Assembly: GCF_003963535.1 (NCBI RefSeq)
Contig: NZ_CP034539.1
Coordinates: forward strand, 2,728,001 to 2,792,000
Source of the DNA: Streptomyces cyaneochromogenes
GTDB taxonomy: Bacteria > Actinomycetota > Actinomycetes > Streptomycetales > Streptomycetaceae
Length of the DNA stretch: 64,000 nucleotides
Direction of reading: 5' to 3'
Translations under genes and position numbers: made by a program
Notes under the pieces: generated by a model
Databases searched by the model: none
What the model was told of the DNA's origin: nothing
What the model saw: the letters and a program-made list of their open reading frames with translations, nothing else
Shown: piece after piece, positions 28,484 to 38,784 of the stretch
How positions within the stretch are numbered: position 1 is the first letter of the stretch
Layout: every line of letters begins with the position of its first letter

Positions 28484-29895
28484 CGGGCGGCAACCTCACC
28501 CTCGGCACCGCCCGCGAGCAGCGCCTCGGCGACGCTCTCCAGACCGACCGAACGGGACGCCTTCACGAGGACGACGTCCCCCGGGCGCAACTCGCTGCGC
28601 AACAGGTCGACCGCCGCCTGTGCGTCGGACACGTGCACCGACTCCTCACCCCACGAACCCTCGTTATATGCGCCCAGTTGCAGCCAGGACGCTTCCCTGC
28701 CCCCGACCGCGACGAGCTTGCCGACATTGAGCCGGACGGCGAGCCGTCCGACCGCGTCGTGCTCGGCGAGCGCCTCGTCCCCGAGCTCGGCCATCTTGCC
28801 GAGCACCGCCCAGGTCCGCCGCCCCTGGCCCATGGCCGCCAGCGCCCTGAGGGCGGCCCGCATGGACTCGGGGTTCGCGTTGTAGGCGTCGTTGACGACG
28901 GTCACGCCGTCCGGGCGCTCAGTGACCTCCATACGCCAGCGGGAGAGGGAGCCCGCCTCGGAGAGCGCGGTGGCGATCTCACTTGCGGACATGCCCAGCT
29001 CATGGGCGACGGCGGCCGCGGCGAGCGCGTTCGACACGTGGTGCTCACCGTACAGGCGCATGGTCACATCGCTTGCACCGGAGGGTGTGTGGAGAGTGAA
29101 AGCAGGCTGTCCGCTGTCCGTGAGTCTCACGTTCTCGGCGCGTACGTCCGCTTCGCCTGACTCTCCGAAAAGGATCACCTTCGCCTTCGTACGGGTCGCC
29201 ATGGCCCGTACGAAGGGATCGTCGGCGTTGAGGATCGCGGCGCCGCCGTCCTCTGCCGACGGCAGGCCCTCGACGAGCTCGCCCTTGGCCTGCGCGATCT
29301 GCTCGCGGCCGCCGAACTCGCCGATGTGGGCGGTGCCGACGTTGAGGACGAGGCCGATCCTCGGGGGCGTCAGGTCGGCGAGGTAGCGGATGTGGCCGAT
29401 CCCGCGGGCGCCCATCTCCAGGACGAGGAACCTCGTCTCCTCGGTGGCGCTGAGGGCGGTGAGCGGCAGCCCGATCTCGTTGTTGAGCGAGCCCGGCGTC
29501 CACACAGTGGGCGCCTTGCGCTGGAGCACCTGGGCGATCAGGTCCTTGGTGCTGGTCTTGCCCGCCGAGCCGGTCAGGGCGACGAGGGTGGCGCCGAGTC
29601 GTCGTACGACATGACGGGCGAGGGCGCCGAGTGCCGTCTGGACGTCCTCCACGACGATGGCGGGTACGCCGACGGGGCGGCACGCCAGAACGGCGGCGGC
29701 GCCCGCTTCGACGACCGCGGCGGCGTAGTCGTGGCCGTCCACGCGCTCCCCGACGAAGGCGACGAAGAGGCTGCCCGGCCCCACTTCACGGGAGTCCCGG
29801 ACGACGGATCCGGTGACCTCCACGGTCGGATCCGGTATGTCGTGCGTCTGCCCGCCGACGACTTCTGCGATCTCGGCGAGAGAGAGGGCGATCAC
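28480..29895 (-). CDS. murF: UDP-MurNAc-tripeptide:D-Ala-D-Ala ligase MurF
   Basis: A 471-residue Mur ligase that completes the cytoplasmic pentapeptide precursor by adding D-Ala-D-Ala. The substrate-binding N-domain (IALSLAEIAEVVGG, VTGSVVRDSREVGPGSLFVAF) is followed by the P-loop ALTGSAGKTSTKDLIAQVL, ENEIGLPLT-type signature in LNNEIGLPLTAL, ILNADDPFV, and the C-domain NDAYNANPESMRAAL. The GTG at 29895, 4 nt after the murE stop, is chosen from family N-termini; longer upstream reading is just the murE shadow. Confidence 0.96.
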   Translation of the reverse strand: MIALSLAEIAEVVGGQTHDIPDPTVEVTGSVVRDSREVGPGSLFVAFVGERVDGHDYAAAVVEAGAAAVLACRPVGVPAIVVEDVQTALGALARHVVRRLGATLVALTGSAGKTSTKDLIAQVLQRKAPTVWTPGSLNNEIGLPLTALSATEETRFLVLEMGARGIGHIRYLADLTPPRIGLVLNVGTAHIGEFGGREQIAQAKGELVEGLPSAEDGGAAILNADDPFVRAMATRTKAKVILFGESGEADVRAENVRLTDSGQPAFTLHTPSGASDVTMRLYGEHHVSNALAAAAVAHELGMSASEIATALSEAGSLSRWRMEVTERPDGVTVVNDAYNANPESMRAALRALAAMGQGRRTWAVLGKMAELGDEALAEHDAVGRLAVRLNVGKLVAVGGREASWLQLGAYNEGSWGEESVHVSDAQAAVDLLRSELRPGDVVLVKASRSVGLESVAEALLAGGAEGEVAAR

Positions 29896-29899
29896 AAGT

Positions 29900-31429
29900 T
29901 CATCCCTGGGTCTTCTGGATAGCTTCGCGAAGCACCTGGCGGTCGTCGAAGGGACGGACCACTCCGGCGATGTCCTGGCCCTGCTCATGGCCCTTGCCCG
30001 CGACCAGCACGGTGTCACCGGGCTCGGCGCGGGCGACGGCCGCGGCGATCGCGGCGGCCCGGTCCTCGAAGACCTGGACCTCGCCACGCTCGTGTGCCGG
30101 CACGGACGCCGCGCCCTGGAGCATGGTTGCGAGGATCGCGAGGGGGTCCTCGGAGCGCGGGTTGTCGGAGGTCAGTACGGCGGTGTCGGCGAGCCTGGCC
30201 GCGGCGGCGCCCATCGGCTCGCGCTTGGTCACGTCCCGGTCCCCGCCGCACCCGAGCACCACGTGCAGCCTGCCTTCGGTGACCTTGCGCAGCGCCCTGA
30301 GCACCGATTCGACGGCGTCGGTCTTGTGGGCGTAGTCCACCACCGCGAGATACGGCTGTCCGGCGTCCACGCGCTCGAGGCGGCCCGGCACGCCGGGTAC
30401 GGCGGCGATGCCGTCGGCGGCGTCCTGGGGGTCGAGGCCGGCGGCGGCCAGGGCGGTGATGGCGGCGAGGGCGTTCGCCACGTTGAAGGGGCCCGGCAGC
30501 GGGGCCTTGGCGCCGATGCGCTCGCCCTTGGGGCCGATGACGGTGAACGTGGAGTCCAGCTGGCCGACCTCGACGTCCTCGGCGCGCCAGTCGGCGTCGG
30601 GGTGCCCCTCGGCGGAGTAGGTGACGACCGGGACGGTGGCCTCCTTGGCGAGGCGGCGGCCGTACTCGTCGTCGACGTTGACCACGCCGAGTTTGCTGCG
30701 TTTCGGTGTGAACAGCTGCGCCTTGGCCCCGAAGTAGTCCTCCATGTCGGAGTGGAACTCCATGTGTTCCGGGCTGAGGTTGGTGAAGACGGCGATGTCG
30801 AAGACGCAGCCGTCGACGCGGCCGAGCACGAGCGCGTGGCTGGAGACCTCCATGGCGACCGCCTCGACGCCGCGTTCGCGCATCACGGCGAACAGGGCCT
30901 GCAGGTCGGTGGCTTCCGGCGTGGTGCGCTCGGACTTGATGCGCTCGTCCCCGATGCGCATCTCGACCGTGCCGATCAGACCGGTGGAGCGGGTGCTCCT
31001 GAGGCCGCCCTCGACGAGGTAGGCGGTGGTGGTCTTGCCGGAGGTGCCGGTGATGCCGATCTGCAGCAGATCGTGGCCGGGGTGGCCGTAGATCGTGGTC
31101 GCGAGTTCGCCCATCCGGCCGCGCGGGTCCTCGACGACCAGGACCGGCAGGCCGGTCGCGGCGGCGCGCTCGGCGCCGCTCGGGTCGGTCAGCACGGCGG
31201 CCGCGCCGAGACCGGCGGCCTGCGTGACGAAGTCGGCGCCGTGCAGGCGGGCGCCCGGGAGGGCGGCGTACAGGTCGCCGGGTCGGACGGCGCGCGAGTC
31301 ATGGGTGATGCCCGTGACCTCGGCGGAGCCGTCGGTGCGTTCCGGCGCGGTGACACCCAGCTGATCGGCGAGTTCCGCGAGGGGTGTGGCGGAGACCTGC
31401 GCCGGCCTGGGCGGCCCGGGATATGTCAC
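29900..31429 (-). CDS. murE: UDP-MurNAc-dipeptide:diaminopimelate ligase MurE
   Basis: A 509-residue Mur ligase that adds diaminopimelic acid to the stem peptide (LL-DAP in Streptomyces). It shows GITHDSRAVRPGDLYAALPG, the P-loop GITGTSGKTTTAYLVEGGL, FTNLSPEHMEFHSDMEDYF, DYAHKTDAVESVL, and the DAP-selecting loop TSDNPRSEDP, rather than the Lys-type variant. The GTG at 31429 is preferred because AAGGGG stands 6 nt upstream. An in-frame GTG at 31618 would add 63 low-complexity residues and has no ribosome site. It lies 235 bp from ftsI on this choice. Confidence 0.95.
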   Translation of the reverse strand: MTYPGPPRPAQVSATPLAELADQLGVTAPERTDGSAEVTGITHDSRAVRPGDLYAALPGARLHGADFVTQAAGLGAAAVLTDPSGAERAAATGLPVLVVEDPRGRMGELATTIYGHPGHDLLQIGITGTSGKTTTAYLVEGGLRSTRSTGLIGTVEMRIGDERIKSERTTPEATDLQALFAVMRERGVEAVAMEVSSHALVLGRVDGCVFDIAVFTNLSPEHMEFHSDMEDYFGAKAQLFTPKRSKLGVVNVDDEYGRRLAKEATVPVVTYSAEGHPDADWRAEDVEVGQLDSTFTVIGPKGERIGAKAPLPGPFNVANALAAITALAAAGLDPQDAADGIAAVPGVPGRLERVDAGQPYLAVVDYAHKTDAVESVLRALRKVTEGRLHVVLGCGGDRDVTKREPMGAAAARLADTAVLTSDNPRSEDPLAILATMLQGAASVPAHERGEVQVFEDRAAAIAAAVARAEPGDTVLVAGKGHEQGQDIAGVVRPFDDRQVLREAIQKTQG

Positions 31430-31664
31430 GGGATGCCCCTTCTGGGTGGTTTGGGACTGATCAGCGTGTGGCACGGCGGTGAGCGTACCGGGCGTACCGG
31501 CTTCGGAGCTAAAAAGGGGCCCGCGCATAGCGCGGTCCGGCAAGGGTGGTGGTGGGTGACGGGCGGGCGAGGGGCGGGGCGCGCCCTGGTTCCCGGAGTC
31601 GGGAGTGATCGTTGTCACGAGGTGGTTCCTGGCTGCTCGGTGCTGATCAGGGTGGTCTCAGTGG

Positions 31665-33623
31665 TCAGGGTCTGTAGCTGACCGGGAGCTTCGCGGCCTT
31701 GGCTCCGGTCGGCGGGACCTGGAGGGTCTTCAGCGCGAACTCCATGACCTTCTTGTAGATGGGTCCGCAGATCTGGCCGCCGAAGTAGTTGCCGGCGGTG
31801 GCGTTCTGGATCGCGCAGTAGACCGTGACGCGGGGCTTGTCGGCGGGCGCGAAGCCGGCGAACGACGAGGTGTAGCCGCGGTACCTGCCGGTGGCCGGAT
31901 CCACGCGGTTCGCCGTGCCCGTCTTGCCCGCGACCCGGTAGCCGGGGATGCGTGCCTTGGTGCCGGTGCCCTCTCTGTCGTCCACGACCGACTCCAGCAT
32001 CTGGGCGAGGGTCTTGGCCGTCTTGGCGCTGATCACCCTGGTCTTCTTGGGCTTCGGGGCGGGAGTGAACTGCCCGTCGGGTCCCTCGGTGCCGCGCACG
32101 AGCGTGGGTTCGACGCGGACGCCGCCGTTGGCGACCGTCGAGTAGACGGAGGCAGCCTGCATCGCGTTGATGGACACGCCCTGGCCGAAAGGAATCGTGT
32201 ACTGCTGCGAGGTCGACCAGGTGCCCGGGGCGGCGAGGATGCCCGGGGTCTCGCCCGGGTAGCCGAGCCCGGTGTAGCTGCCGAAGCCGAACTTGCGCAG
32301 GTAGTCGTAGAGGATCCGGTTGGACTGCTTCTGCGTCTTGCCCAGTTGGCCGGTGGCCAGGATGGTGCCGATGTTGCTGGACTTGGCGAGCACGCCGTTG
32401 AGCGTCAGGTACCAGGTCGGATGGTCGATGTCGTCCTTGAAGAGCCGGTCCCCGCGGTGCAGCCGGTTGGGCACGACGACGAACGTGCCGGGCGTGGCGA
32501 CCCCCTCCTCCAGTACGGCGGCCATCGAGATGACCTTCGCGGTGGAGCCGGGCTCATAGGCGTCCTGGACGGCCGCGTTGCCCAGGTTGGCCGCGCTTGC
32601 CTCGGAGAGATCGTTCGGGTCGAAGCCGGGCGAGTTGGCCATCGCGAGGATCTCGCCGGTCTGGGTGTCCTGGACGATCACATAGCCGCGGTCGGCCTTG
32701 GACTTCGCGACCTGCTCGCTGATCGCGTTCTGCGCGGCCCATTGGATGTCGCGGTCGATGGTGAGCTCGACGTCGCTGCCGGGCACGGCCGGGGTCTCGG
32801 TGGAGCCGACGGTGGGCACCTGGCGGCCGCCGGACTGGGCGTAGCGGATCTCGCCGTCCTTGCCGGACAGCTCCTTGTTCAGCTGCTGCTCGATGCCACC
32901 GCCGCCCTTGCCGTCGGAGTTGACCCAGCCCAGTATCCCGGCGGCGAGGTCGCCGTTCGGGTACACGCGCTTGCTGCTGGCGACCGAGAGGACGCCCGCG
33001 AGGACGTTGACCGTGCTCTTGTCCTTCTCCGCCTTGGTGGTCAGCGCGTTCTTCAGGTCCTTGATCTGCTTCCAGACCTGGGGGGTCTGCCGGCTCGCCA
33101 GCAGGGTGTAGCGCAGGTTCTTGTTCTCCGGCCGGAGCTTGCGGACGATCGCTGCCTGGTCCTGGTTGAGGATCGGCGCGAGGAGGGCGGCCGCCTGCTC
33201 GGGGCCGTCGTCGATCTTCAGCTGCTCGCGGCTGAAGAGCGTGGGGTCGGCCGTGATGTCGTACGCGTCGACGCTGGTCGCCAGCGCCACGCCGTTGCGG
33301 TCGGTGATGCCGCCGCGCTCGGCGGCCAGGGTGTAGCCGACGTACCGGTTCTTCTCGGCCTTGGCGGCGTATGTGCTCGCGTCGACGCCCTGCACCTGGA
33401 GCAGCCGTACGACGAAGGCGAGCAGGACGAGGGTCAGGGCCAGGCTGACCATGCGCAGCCGGGGGCGGGGACTGCCGAGCCGGATGAGGCGGACGGGCCT
33501 GCGGGGCGGTGCCGGGCGGCGGGCCGGGCGGGAGCCGGGGCCCGGGCGCCGCTGGGCGCCGCCGGAACGGGCGGGCTTCGCGGGTCCGGGCACGCGACGG
33601 CGCGGCGCTTCCCTGTCGGACAC
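31665..33623 (-). CDS. ftsI: Septal penicillin-binding protein FtsI (class B PBP)
   Basis: A 652-residue transpeptidase that crosslinks septal peptidoglycan with FtsW. A basic Pro/Arg-rich cytoplasmic tail of about 55 residues precedes one transmembrane helix (about 58-75). A pedestal domain (ERGGITDRNGVALATSVDAYDI) and the transpeptidase domain follow. The latter has the catalytic EPGSTAK (Ser360, Lys363), SSN in AKSSNIGT and KTG in VAGKTGTANR. The GTG at 33623 has a perfect AGGTGA 5 nt upstream. An alternative GTG at 33632 overlaps the ftsL stop (GTGA) and adds three residues. Confidence 0.96.
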   Translation of the reverse strand: MSDREAPRRRVPGPAKPARSGGAQRRPGPGSRPARRPAPPRRPVRLIRLGSPRPRLRMVSLALTLVLLAFVVRLLQVQGVDASTYAAKAEKNRYVGYTLAAERGGITDRNGVALATSVDAYDITADPTLFSREQLKIDDGPEQAAALLAPILNQDQAAIVRKLRPENKNLRYTLLASRQTPQVWKQIKDLKNALTTKAEKDKSTVNVLAGVLSVASSKRVYPNGDLAAGILGWVNSDGKGGGGIEQQLNKELSGKDGEIRYAQSGGRQVPTVGSTETPAVPGSDVELTIDRDIQWAAQNAISEQVAKSKADRGYVIVQDTQTGEILAMANSPGFDPNDLSEASAANLGNAAVQDAYEPGSTAKVISMAAVLEEGVATPGTFVVVPNRLHRGDRLFKDDIDHPTWYLTLNGVLAKSSNIGTILATGQLGKTQKQSNRILYDYLRKFGFGSYTGLGYPGETPGILAAPGTWSTSQQYTIPFGQGVSINAMQAASVYSTVANGGVRVEPTLVRGTEGPDGQFTPAPKPKKTRVISAKTAKTLAQMLESVVDDREGTGTKARIPGYRVAGKTGTANRVDPATGRYRGYTSSFAGFAPADKPRVTVYCAIQNATAGNYFGGQICGPIYKKVMEFALKTLQVPPTGAKAAKLPVSYRP

Positions 33624-33628
33624 TTCCG

Positions 33629-34216
33629 TCACCTGCCGGGGGTCGGATACGTGGAGAACTGGGGGGACTGCGCGAACGGGGTGGACTGCTGGGCGGGCGG
33701 CGCGTACTGCGGCGCGGTCGGGGTGGCCTCGGGCAGCGGCGTGGCGGACATCGGGCTGGGCGCCGCGCCGGCCGTGGGCACCGCGGGCTCGTCGACGAGG
33801 GTCTCGGGGGCGAGGATCAGGGGGGTGTACGCGGAGGTCCGGTCGGCCGGTGCGGGGCTGGGGACGCCCATGACCGTGCCGTCCGGGTTGAGGAAGGCGG
33901 GGTCGCCGCCGGGGACCATGCCGAGTTCGCGGGCGCGGCGCTGCAGGGCGTCGGGGGCGGAGTAGGCGTCGATGTCGCGCTGGAGCGACTGCTCCTCGTC
34001 GGTGAAGGCCTTCGTGTCCCTCTTCAGGTCGTCGAGCTTGAACGCGCCCTCGCTGAGGGCGGAGTTCAGCACGAGGAGCCCGATGAGGCCGCCGCCGAGA
34101 AGGAGGACGACCAGGAGGACGAAGGGGGCGCGGGCGGCCCGCGCGCGCCCTGCGGGAATGAGTCGCGCGAGCCGGGCGGCCCGCCCCCTCAGTTCGGGTT
34201 TCCTGACGTCCCTCAT
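33629..34216 (-). CDS. ftsL: Cell division protein FtsL (divergent actinobacterial type)
   Basis: A 195-residue bitopic protein with an Arg-rich cytoplasmic N-terminus, a single hydrophobic helix (about 32-52, [19 protein letters not shown]), a coiled coil (about 55-100, [22 protein letters not shown]) and a long Pro/Ala/Thr-rich tail. Sequence is poorly conserved in this family. The call rests on topology and on its position between rsmH and ftsI, which is the ftsL position in dcw clusters. Its ATG overlaps the rsmH stop (ATGA). FtsL with FtsB-like DivIC and FtsQ activates FtsWI. Confidence 0.9.
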   Translation of the reverse strand: MRDVRKPELRGRAARLARLIPAGRARAARAPFVLLVVLLLGGGLIGLLVLNSALSEGAFKLDDLKRDTKAFTDEEQSLQRDIDAYSAPDALQRRARELGMVPGGDPAFLNPDGTVMGVPSPAPADRTSAYTPLILAPETLVDEPAVPTAGAAPSPMSATPLPEATPTAPQYAPPAQQSTPFAQSPQFSTYPTPGR

Positions 34217-35169
34217 TCGATGGACTCCCTGATGCGCTCGGCCCCGCGCAGGCGCGCAGGTGCCGCGCGCCTGTTCTCGGCGACCTCTTCCTCGGTGGGA
34301 AGTTCGGCACCACGCGTCAGCAGCTTGAGCCGCGGCTGGTACTGCTCGGGGACGACGGGCAGTCCGGGCGGGGCGGTGTTGGCGGCGCCGGCCGCGAACA
34401 CCTGCTTGACCAGCCGGTCCTCCAGCGAGTGGTACGACAGCACGGCGATTCTCCCGCCGACGGCGAGGGCCTCCACGGCGGCCGGGATCGCCCGCTCCAG
34501 GACGGAGAGCTCGCCGTTGACCTCGATGCGCAGCGCCTGGAAGGTGCGCTTGGCCGGATTGCCGCCGGTGCGCTTGGCGGCCTGCGGCAGCGCGTCCCGG
34601 ATCAGCTCCACGAGCCGCGCGCTGTTGCTGAACGGCTCCTTCTCCCGCTCGCGCACGATCGCGCCCACGATCCGCTTGGCCTGCTTCTCCTCGCCGTACG
34701 CGCGCAGGATCCGGACCAGCTCGCCGGCCGGGTAGGTGTTGAGGACCTCGGCGGCACTGACGCCGGTCGTCTGGTCCATGCGCATGTCGAGGGGGGCGTC
34801 CTGGGCGTAGGCGAAGCCGCGGTCGGCCTCGTCGAGCTGCATGGAGGAGACGCCGAGGTCGAACAGAACGCCTTGCACGCGCGCGATGCCGAGCCGCTCC
34901 AGGACGTCCGGGAGCTCGTCGTAGACGGCGTGCACGAGGGTCGCGCGCTCGCCGTACGGCGCGAGCCGCTCGCCGGACAGGCGCAGGGCCTCCTTGTCCC
35001 GGTCGAGGGCGACGAGCCGGGCCTCGGGGAACTGCTGGAGCAGGGCCTCGCTGTGGCCGCCGAGCCCGAGCGTGCAGTCGACGACCACCGCTCCGGGCCG
35101 CTCGAGGGCGGGGGCCAACAGGTCCAGGCACCGCTGGAGCATCACCGGGACATGTCGACTCTGGCTCAA
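34213..35169 (-). CDS. rsmH: 16S rRNA (cytosine1402-N4)-methyltransferase RsmH
   Basis: A 318-residue SAM-dependent methyltransferase (MraW) that modifies C1402 of 16S rRNA. It has [29 protein letters not shown] (SAM loop), [31 protein letters not shown], and [14 protein letters not shown], all family signatures. The start is taken as TTG at 35169 behind GAGAGGG, giving the conserved [11 protein letters not shown]-terminus. It is the first gene of the cluster here; no mraZ-like gene precedes it. Confidence 0.96.
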   Translation of the reverse strand: MSQSRHVPVMLQRCLDLLAPALERPGAVVVDCTLGLGGHSEALLQQFPEARLVALDRDKEALRLSGERLAPYGERATLVHAVYDELPDVLERLGIARVQGVLFDLGVSSMQLDEADRGFAYAQDAPLDMRMDQTTGVSAAEVLNTYPAGELVRILRAYGEEKQAKRIVGAIVREREKEPFSNSARLVELIRDALPQAAKRTGGNPAKRTFQALRIEVNGELSVLERAIPAAVEALAVGGRIAVLSYHSLEDRLVKQVFAAGAANTAPPGLPVVPEQYQPRLKLLTRGAELPTEEEVAENRRAAPARLRGAERIRESIE

Positions 35170-35589
35170 GGGGCCCTCTCAGATCCGGCGGGGCCGTACG
35201 CACCGCCGGGTCCCCGCCCGCTCGTGAAGGGGAGGCCTGCCGGCGCCGAGAGCGTCAGCCGACCGGGAGCGGGAGGAGGCCGAGCCGTACGTGCGCGCCG
35301 CGCACGCGGGGAGATCTCCGGAAAATCGCCGGGGTCTCCGGGAAAATCAGTCCAGCAGGGAGAGCCGCCCCTCCCGCTTCGCGTCACTTTAGTCCACCGT
35401 GTCGCGCGGTCAATCAACCGGCCTGCGCGTCGCCGATTCGGGTTCGGACGAAGCCGCGAGGTGCCCCGAATCGCTCGTATGGGCGCACTCACGCCACCCC
35501 TGTGGGTTAGCTCACAACAAGGCCTGATGACGTTCTTTGTCCCCTCTCACAACGGGACCGCTCGGGGCGTGACCAGTACCGTCATGGGT
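35170..35589. promoter_or_regulatory. Divergent promoter region between the dcw cluster and the carbonic anhydrase gene
   Basis: 420 bp with no supportable gene. It separates the minus-strand rsmH from the plus-strand carbonic anhydrase, so it must carry the main promoter of the dcw cluster on one strand and the anhydrase promoter on the other. In other bacteria mraZ sits here with direct repeats recognised by MraZ; I see neither the gene nor such repeats. A candidate hairpin of GGGG/CCCC character occurs around 35320-35370, without clear function. Confidence 0.5.
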
Positions 35590-36138
35590 ATGACGACTTC
35601 TGCATCGGTTCCCGCTGGTCCGGACAGTGCGATAGCCCGCCGCGGCACGGTCACCGACCGTCTCGTCGAGGCGAACGAGCGCTATGCGGACGCCTTCACC
35701 GACCCCGGCATGGACGCCCGGCCCGTACTGCACGTCGCCGTCGTCGCCTGCATGGACGCCCGCCTCGACCTGCACGCGGCGCTCGGTCTGGAACTCGGCG
35801 ACTGCCACACCATCCGCAACGCCGGGGGCGTCGTCACCGACGACGTGATCCGCTCGCTCACCATCAGCCAGCGCAAGCTCGGCACCCGCAGCATCGTCCT
35901 GATCCACCACACCGGCTGCGGCCTGGAGTCCCTCACCGAGGACTTCCGCACCGAACTGGAGCTGGAGGTCGGCCAGCGTCCCGCCTGGGCCGTGGAGTCC
36001 TTCCGGGACGTCGACCAGGACGTACGGCAGTCGATGCAGCGCGTGCGCACCTCGCCGTTCCTGCTGCACACCGACGACGTGCGGGGCTTCGTCTTCGACG
36101 TGCGGACGGGTCTGCTGCGCGAGATCGACCCCGCGTGA
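35590..36138 (+). CDS. Beta-class carbonic anhydrase
   Basis: A 182-residue enzyme interconverting CO2 and bicarbonate. Zinc and catalytic residues are all visible: Cys54, Asp56 and Arg58 in ACMDARLD, and His107 and Cys110 in IHHTGCGL. NAGGVVTDD and the short length fit the small actinobacterial beta class, similar to M. tuberculosis Rv1284. It is cytoplasmic. The start is the ATG at 35590; another ATG lies 6 nt upstream in frame, and neither has a good ribosome site, so a leaderless or short-leader transcript is possible. Confidence 0.93.
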   Translation: MTTSASVPAGPDSAIARRGTVTDRLVEANERYADAFTDPGMDARPVLHVAVVACMDARLDLHAALGLELGDCHTIRNAGGVVTDDVIRSLTISQRKLGTRSIVLIHHTGCGLESLTEDFRTELELEVGQRPAWAVESFRDVDQDVRQSMQRVRTSPFLLHTDDVRGFVFDVRTGLLREIDPA

Positions 36139-36221
36139 CGCTCCGCCGCAGCTGTCGTTTCACTGTCAATTCCGGCTCCGGGGTACACAAAAGCCCCTAA
36201 CCCCTGACATATCGCGGACAG

Positions 36222-36230
36222 TTGTCCACA
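36222..36230 (+). promoter_or_regulatory. DnaA-box-like 9-mer
   Basis: A perfect TTGTCCACA, the consensus Streptomyces DnaA box, stands in the 232-bp gap between the carbonic anhydrase and moxR genes. A single box suggests titration or local regulation at most. Confidence 0.35.
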
Positions 36231-36370
36231 GTCGAGTGACACGAATCGGTAACGGCAGCAAGAATGCGAGTGTGGCAACACGCGGAACGTTTCACGCGTG
36301 GTGCCCGTGTTCAAGGGGTGGGCCGGTCCGCATCGCGTCGGCCCGGAAAGAACGGGCCGAGGAGGGCCGG

Positions 36371-37410
<1,040 letters not shown>

Positions 37411-37414
<4 letters not shown>

Positions 37415-38784
37415 CCTCCGGCAGTACCGGCCAGGCGGAGGCGGACCACGGCGAGAAGGGCGGGGTCCGCACCGCACTGGCCGGTCTGACCACGCGTGGC
37501 CGCTCGTTCCTGGCCGCCGGCGTCGCGGCCGCCGTCTGCGCCTACGTCCTCGGCCAGAGCGACCTGCTGCGCGTCGGGCTGCTGCTCGCCGTGCTGCCGC
37601 TGGTCTGCGCGACCGTGCTGTACCGCACCCGCTACCGGGTCGCGGGCAGCCGCCGGCTCTCCCCCGCGCGCGTACCCGCGGGCAGCGAGGCCCGCGTCCA
37701 TCTGCGGATGGACAACGTCTCCCGGCTGCCCACGGGCCTGCTGATGCTCCAGGACCGGGTGCCCTACGTGCTCGGCCCGCGCCCCCGTTTCGTGCTGGAC
37801 CGGGTGGAGCCGGGGGGCCGCCGCGAGGTGTCCTACCGGGTCCGTTCCGACCTGCGCGGCCGCTATCCGCTGGGCCCGCTGCAGCTGCGCCTGAGCGACC
37901 CGTTCGGCATGTGCGAGCTGACCCGGTCCTTCTCGACGTACGACACGCTGACGGTCATCCCGCGCGTGGAGCCGCTGCCGCCGGTCCGCTTCAGCGGCGA
38001 GGCGAAGGGGTACGGCGACGGGCGGCAGCGCTCGCTCGCGCTGGCCGGCGAGGACGACGTGATCCCGCGCGGGTACCGCTACGGCGACGACCTGCGCCGC
38101 GTGCACTGGCGCTCCACCGCCCGCTACGGCGAGCTGATGGTGCGCCGCGAGGAGCAGCCGCAGCGATCGCGCTGCACGGTGCTGCTGGACACCCGGGGCC
38201 CGGCCTTCCAGGGCGCGGGCCCGGACTCGGCCTTCGAGTGGGCCGTCTCGGGGGCGGCGTCCGTGCTGGTCCACATGCTGGAGCGGGGCTTCTCCGTCCG
38301 GCTGCTCACCGACACAGGCACCTCGGTGCCCGGCGAGGGCGCCGACGGGTTCGCGGGCGCGAGCCAGGAGTCGGCGGACGCGGCCGGCCTGATGATGGAC
38401 ACCCTCGCGGTGATCGACCACTCCGACGGTACGGGTCTGTCGCGGGCGTACGACCTGCTGCGCGGCGGCAACGAAGGGTTGCTGGTCGCCTTCTTCGGCG
38501 ACCTCGACGAGGAGCAGGCGGCGGTGGCCGCCAAGATGCGCCAGCGCAGCGGGGGCGCGGTGGCGTTCGTGCTGGACAGCGGGGCCTGGGCGCGGGAACC
38601 GAGTGATGTGGCCGGTCCGTTGGACAGGAGCGAGGAGCGGCTGCGGATGCTGCGGGAGGCGGGCTGGACGGCCCTGAGCGTGCCGCGGGGCGCTTCGCTG
38701 AACGAGCTGTGGCGCCAGGCGGACCGGGCTCGTACGGACGCCGCCGCGACCAGCGGCGCACGGGGTGAGGGGGGACCCGCATGA
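37411..38784 (+). CDS. DUF58 domain membrane protein (MoxR partner)
   Basis: A 457-residue protein with two N-terminal transmembrane helices (about 32-50 and 53-70), an extracellular-facing beta domain, and a C-terminal DUF58/von Willebrand-like domain. YRYGDDLRRVHWRSTARYGELMVRR is the DUF58 signature, and the following VLLDTRG resembles a degenerate MIDAS strand. It overlaps the genes on both sides by 4 nt (ATGA). Proteins of this family act with MoxR ATPases. Confidence 0.93.
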
